DNA of 64,000 nucleotides. Source: Gillisia sp. Hel_I_86 (GTDB lineage Bacteria; Bacteroidota; Bacteroidia; Flavobacteriales; Flavobacteriaceae). This document shows positions 63,595 to 64,000 of the stretch, in pieces; position 1 is the stretch's first letter, and every line of letters starts with the position of its first letter. The notes beneath the pieces were generated by a model. The model worked only from the letters and a program-made list of their open reading frames with translations, was not told where the DNA came from and ran no database searches. A program made the position numbers and the translations under genes. The stretch covers positions 3,286,001 to 3,350,000 of the forward strand of contig NZ_VISE01000001.1 of the NCBI RefSeq assembly GCF_007827275.1, given 5' to 3'.

Positions 63595-63627
63595 AACTCC
63601 TTGGGAAACTAAGGAGTTTTTTTTTGT
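63595..63627 (+). terminator. tRNA-His terminator
   Basis: Stem AACTCCTT / AAGGAGTT with a GGGAAACT loop and a long T run. Confidence 0.85.
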
Positions 63628-63635
63628 TTTTAGAT

Positions 63636-63845
63636 TTTTCGAGAATCCCGATAGCTATTGAGACAGGATCGCATTGATCTGTCATCCTGGCGAAGGAAGG
63701 ATCTCGTTTTATTAGAGGGTTTGTTGCTTCAATGAGATTCTTTACTGCGTTCAGAATGACATTGCATTTTTATCGTAAAGACTTCTCGTCTCCGTTTGAA
63801 GTGACCTTCATATTTGTCATTCCGACGAAGGAGGAATCTCTTTAA
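63636..63845. repeat. Dispersed repeat cluster (GTCATCCTGGCGAAGGA / GTCATTCCGACGAAGGA types)
   Basis: CCCGATAGCTATTGAGACAGG, GTCATCCTGGCGAAGGAAGG (63681-63700), GAGATTCTTTACTGCGTTCAG (about 63739-63759) and GTCATTCCGACGAAGGAGGA (63817-63836). The GATTCTTTACTGCGTTC module resembles GATTCTTCACTGCGTTC at about 7744-7760. Confidence 0.6.
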
Positions 63846-63867
63846 CAGGGTGTAGTATGTTATAAAT

Positions 63868-64000
63868 CTAGGGCACCAAAAATGTTTGTTTCCAAATGCC
63901 TTCATCTAACCTGAATCGTGCCCGTAGGTGATTAGAGTCTTGCTTTATTTTTAAAAACTCCATTCTTACTGGTTTAAATTCCAACAATCCAAAATGCAGT
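63868..64000 (-). CDS. C-terminal end of an unidentified protein (cut by window edge)
   Basis: 43 residues in one open frame to the window edge, ending in a TAG at 63868-63870. It contains FKPVRMEFLKIKQDSNHLRAR and ends DEGIWKQTFLVP. The pattern of a basic strand followed by W-x-x-x-x-L-V-P loosely recalls the C-terminus of pyridoxamine-phosphate-oxidase-like proteins. The evidence is too thin to name it. Confidence 0.45.
   Translation of the reverse strand, partial: LHFGLLEFKPVRMEFLKIKQDSNHLRARFRLDEGIWKQTFLVP

Overview
The window reads as a chromosomal segment of a Flavobacteriaceae member (Bacteroidota), probably close to Gramella, Gillisia or Zunongwangia. This is inferred from AT-rich DNA, the lack of clear Shine-Dalgarno sites, Bacteroidota-type promoters (TTTG, 19 bp, TAnnTTTG before the tRNA), many short lipoprotein signal peptides, menaquinone and bacillithiol genes, and family members typical of this group (UMF1 transporter, EttA, stand-alone HsdR-N protein beside holA, OmpA lipoprotein). 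I see no prophage, CRISPR array, rRNA or complete mobile element.

Layout. 1-7.6 kb: end of a diphthine-ammonia-ligase-like gene, lpd, a reverse-strand cluster (alpha/beta hydrolase, two MsrB, collagen-like lipoprotein), an M48 lipoprotein protease and a UMF1-type transporter. 7.6-9.4 kb: a mobile-element scar in which a truncated DDE transposase is fused tail to tail with a frameshifted tyrosine integrase, followed by stacked inverted repeats. 9.4-19.1 kb: pheT, a frameshifted TPR-type protein, recG, then an M1 peptidase and two tandem patatins joined by TAATG overlaps. 19.2-28.9 kb: a DsrE / M20 / FMN glutamate-synthase-like / membrane-protein operon, a UvrD/PcrA helicase with a TTG start, TsaC/Sua5, an OmpA lipoprotein, a glycosyltransferase and the HsdR-N protein. 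29.1-36.9 kb: holA followed by the late menaquinone genes menA, menC and menE, interleaved with a UPF0173 hydrolase and a CPBP protease, then an M24 peptidase and DoxX. 37.3-47.5 kb: M1 peptidase plus acyl-CoA carboxylase beta, DinB-like protein, EttA, DEAD-box helicase, histidine phosphatase, phytase-like lipoprotein, CsbD. 47.5-56.9 kb: clpB with an inverted operator-like pair, YtxJ, a 38-residue peptide with no hydrophobic side chains after Met1, fumarylacetoacetase, glyA, trehalase, YkvA and a metallo-hydrolase lipoprotein. 57-64 kb: hutI-hutG-GNAT, an alcohol dehydrogenase, a trans-sulfuration enzyme, bshB1, tRNA-His, and the 3' end of an unidentified gene.

Most genes are housekeeping. 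Shared themes are menaquinone synthesis (menA/C/E), thiol and oxidative-damage chemistry (bshB1, ytxJ, two msrB), amino-acid breakdown (fahA, hutI, hutG, M1/M20/M24 peptidases) and protein quality control (clpB, M48).

The least explained material lies between genes. Several families of modular palindromic repeats recur at about ten sites with shared boundary motifs. A chain of three hairpins at 43.4-43.6 kb could be a structured RNA or repeat. I found no convincing new multi-gene defence or biosynthetic system. The best leads are the clpB operator pair, the hydrophobic-free peptide, the modular repeats, the tandem patatins and the stand-alone HsdR-N protein.
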